A stretch of DNA of 64,000 nucleotides from Gallionella sp. (GTDB lineage: Bacteria; Pseudomonadota; Gammaproteobacteria; Burkholderiales; Gallionellaceae). The notes under the pieces were generated by a model, which ran no database searches, was not told where the DNA came from, and worked only from the letters and a program-made list of their open reading frames with translations. The stretch lies in contig JADGRL010000001.1 in the NCBI GenBank assembly GCA_017880865.1, positions 92,146 through 156,145 of the forward strand, read 5' to 3'. Of the stretch, positions 62,396 to 64,000 are shown one piece after another. The position numbers were made by a program, and so were the translations under genes. Within the stretch, counting starts at the first letter, position 1. Every line of letters starts with the position of its first letter.

Positions 62396-64000
62396 TTGCC
62401 CTTGATGCAGCTGAGACTCGGCCGCCTGCAGCGCTTCGGGCAAGCCGAGCAGCACCAGAATATCCCCCGATTGCAACAGCATTTCTGCACTCGGATGCGC
62501 GCCATACACGTTGCGCCTGCGCACCGCATTCACCTCGACGCTCAACTGTGCCAGACCCACATCCGCCAATTGTCTGCCGACGGCGGCGGAATCGTCTTTG
62601 AGCAGCACGCTTAAAAAGCGCGGCTGCAAACCGTCCTCGACCTCATCGATCTCACTAGGGGCGGTGCGAAAATAGCCGCTGAACGCCGCATAACGCCCGG
62701 CGCGACTTTCCTGCACGCGGCGAATCACGCGGTTGAGCGGCACGCCGGACATCAGCAATGCCTGGGAGGCCAGCATCACGCTGCCTTCCGTGACTTCCGC
62801 CACCACCTCGGCCGCACCGGCTTTTTTGAGCTCTTCGATATGCGTATCATCGGTCGTGCGTACCACCACCGGCAGATCGGGGCGCATTTGATTGACATGG
62901 TGCAAAATCTTGAGCGCGGAGTGTTTGTCGTCGTATGTGATGACCAATGTTTTTGCGCGCAACAACCCGGCGGCGAGCAGCACCTCGCGCTTGGCGGCGT
63001 CGCCAAACACCACGCTCTCGCCCGCTGCCGAGGCCTCATGGACCCGGCGCGGGTCGAGATCGAGCGCGATGAAGCGGATGCCCTCATGTTTCATAAAACG
63101 CGACAGCGCCTGCCCGCTGCGCCCATAACCGCAAATGATGATGTGTGCCTCACTGGACATGCTTTGCACCGCGATCTGGTGGATCTGCAAGGCGCGATCC
63201 ATCCACGCCGAAGGAGAAATCCGCCGCACGATCGCTTCGGCATGCTGGATCAAGAAGGGCGCGCCCAGCATCGAAATCAGCATCGCCGCCAGCACGTTTT
63301 GCATCACATCCGCAGGCAACAGATTCACCCCGCCCGCCAGCGTCAGCAGCACAAAACCGAATTCACCCGCCTGCGCCAAGCCCAGACCGCTGCGTATCGA
63401 GGCACCCCAATCACCGGCGAACCAGCGCGCCAGCAGCGCGACCACCGCCGCCTTGAACGGCAGCAGGATCAGCAGAATCAGCACCACCCAGCCGAATCCG
63501 GCGATCACGCTGCTCACGTCGAGCAACATGCCGATCGTGACGAAAAACAGGCCGAGCAGCACATCGCGGAACGGCTTGATGTCTTCTTCCACCTGGTAGC
63601 GGTATTCGGTCTCCGAGATCAGCATGCCAGCGACGAACGCACCCAGCGCCAGCGACAGCCCGGCCAGATCGGTGATATAGGCCAGACCCAGCGTGAACAA
63701 CAACACGTTGAGCATGAACAGCTCGGGAGATTTTTGCATCGCAACCAGATGGAACCACGGGCGCAACAACCGCTGACCGAAGATCAGCAAGGCAGCCAAC
63801 ACCAGCGCGGCCTTGAGCAAGGCGAGACCGAGCGTGGCATAAATGTGTTCCCCGCTGCTGGCCAGCGCCGGGATGATGATGATCAGCGGCACCACGGCCA
63901 AATCCTGAAACAGCAGCACGCCCATGATTTTCTGGCCGTGCGGCGTGTTCAGTTCGGCGCGTTCGACCAGCATCTTGCTGACGATCGCGGTGGAGGACAT
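62393..64000 (-). CDS. Kef/CPA2-type cation:proton antiporter with TrkA domains (partial)
   Basis: The visible 535 residues begin inside the membrane domain (SSTAIVSKML, the conserved KefB/C region), so the true start lies beyond 64000. About eight further helices follow, then a TrkA-N NAD-binding domain (HIIICGYGRSGQALSRFM, FIALDLDPRRV) and a TrkA-C domain at the C-terminus. Such proteins exchange K+ or Na+ for protons, often gated by nucleotides or glutathione conjugates. It converges on the pilin-like gene. Confidence 0.9.
   Translation of the reverse strand: MSSTAIVSKMLVERAELNTPHGQKIMGVLLFQDLAVVPLIIIIPALASSGEHIYATLGLALLKAALVLAALLIFGQRLLRPWFHLVAMQKSPELFMLNVLLFTLGLAYITDLAGLSLALGAFVAGMLISETEYRYQVEEDIKPFRDVLLGLFFVTIGMLLDVSSVIAGFGWVVLILLILLPFKAAVVALLARWFAGDWGASIRSGLGLAQAGEFGFVLLTLAGGVNLLPADVMQNVLAAMLISMLGAPFLIQHAEAIVRRISPSAWMDRALQIHQIAVQSMSSEAHIIICGYGRSGQALSRFMKHEGIRFIALDLDPRRVHEASAAGESVVFGDAAKREVLLAAGLLRAKTLVITYDDKHSALKILHHVNQMRPDLPVVVRTTDDTHIEELKKAGAAEVVAEVTEGSVMLASQALLMSGVPLNRVIRRVQESRAGRYAAFSGYFRTAPSEIDEVEDGLQPRFLSVLLKDDSAAVGRQLADVGLAQLSVEVNAVRRRNVYGAHPSAEMLLQSGDILVLLGLPEALQAAESQLHQGQ

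Overview
This window is a chromosomal segment of a betaproteobacterium, most likely a neutrophilic iron oxidiser of the Gallionellaceae (Sideroxydans/Gallionella type). That placement is inferred from three things seen together. There is a decaheme cytochrome/porin pair of the MtoAB/MtrAB/PioAB type, a tandem pair of Cyc2-like monoheme cytochrome-porin fusions, and a complete alternative complex III (ActABCDEF). The housekeeping gene order around them is typically betaproteobacterial.

Layout. 1-7.4 kb: ruvC (partial), yebC, a HerA-like ATPase, an orphan ParA, a GT-C/TPR membrane protein, an RquA-like rhodoquinone methyltransferase and ychF. 7.6-13.6 kb: a plus-strand electron-transfer cluster, with an 8-9-heme membrane-anchored cytochrome, an overlapping diheme cytochrome b (together resembling a split CbcL), a monoheme cytochrome c, an MtoA-like decaheme cytochrome and an MtoB-like porin. 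13.7-20.4 kb: the conserved minus-strand block pth-rplY-prs-tRNA-Gln-ispE-lolB-TPR lipoprotein. The electron-transfer cluster separates pth from ychF, and a hypothetical gene separates lolB from the TPR gene. 20.5-24.3 kb: a Gld-type ABC system and mutM. 24.5-36.4 kb: accessory and small genes (FGE-like, Sel1, outer-membrane barrel, hslR, Spy/CpxP, old yellow enzyme, ABC exporter, nnrS, RIO kinase, yajD). 36.7-39.8 kb: two Cyc2-like genes. 40-41.98 kb: rpoH under a CIRCE element, then sspB and sspA. 41.99-49.4 kb: the act operon, directly upstream of sspA where petABC (cytochrome bc1) lies in many relatives. 49.7-55 kb: a hypothetical gene, a Nif3-like gene, a DegS/DegQ-type protease, bacteriohemerythrin, tatABC and hinT. 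55-59.6 kb: hisCBHAFIE. 59.7-64 kb: an orphan-looking histidine kinase, a pilin-like gene with a sigma-54 type promoter, and a partial Kef-type antiporter.

How they may work together (inference). Two outer-membrane electron-uptake routes, Cyc2 and MtoAB, would feed periplasmic cytochromes. Alternative complex III and the CbcL-like b/c module would exchange electrons with the quinone pool, which may include rhodoquinone if the RquA call is right. The cluster linking a split CbcL-like module to MtoAB, placed next to rquA, is the strongest candidate for an unusual system here. Dispersed palindromic repeats (four REP-like copies, a MITE-like element, a tandem hairpin array) sit at several junctions where the housekeeping order is interrupted.
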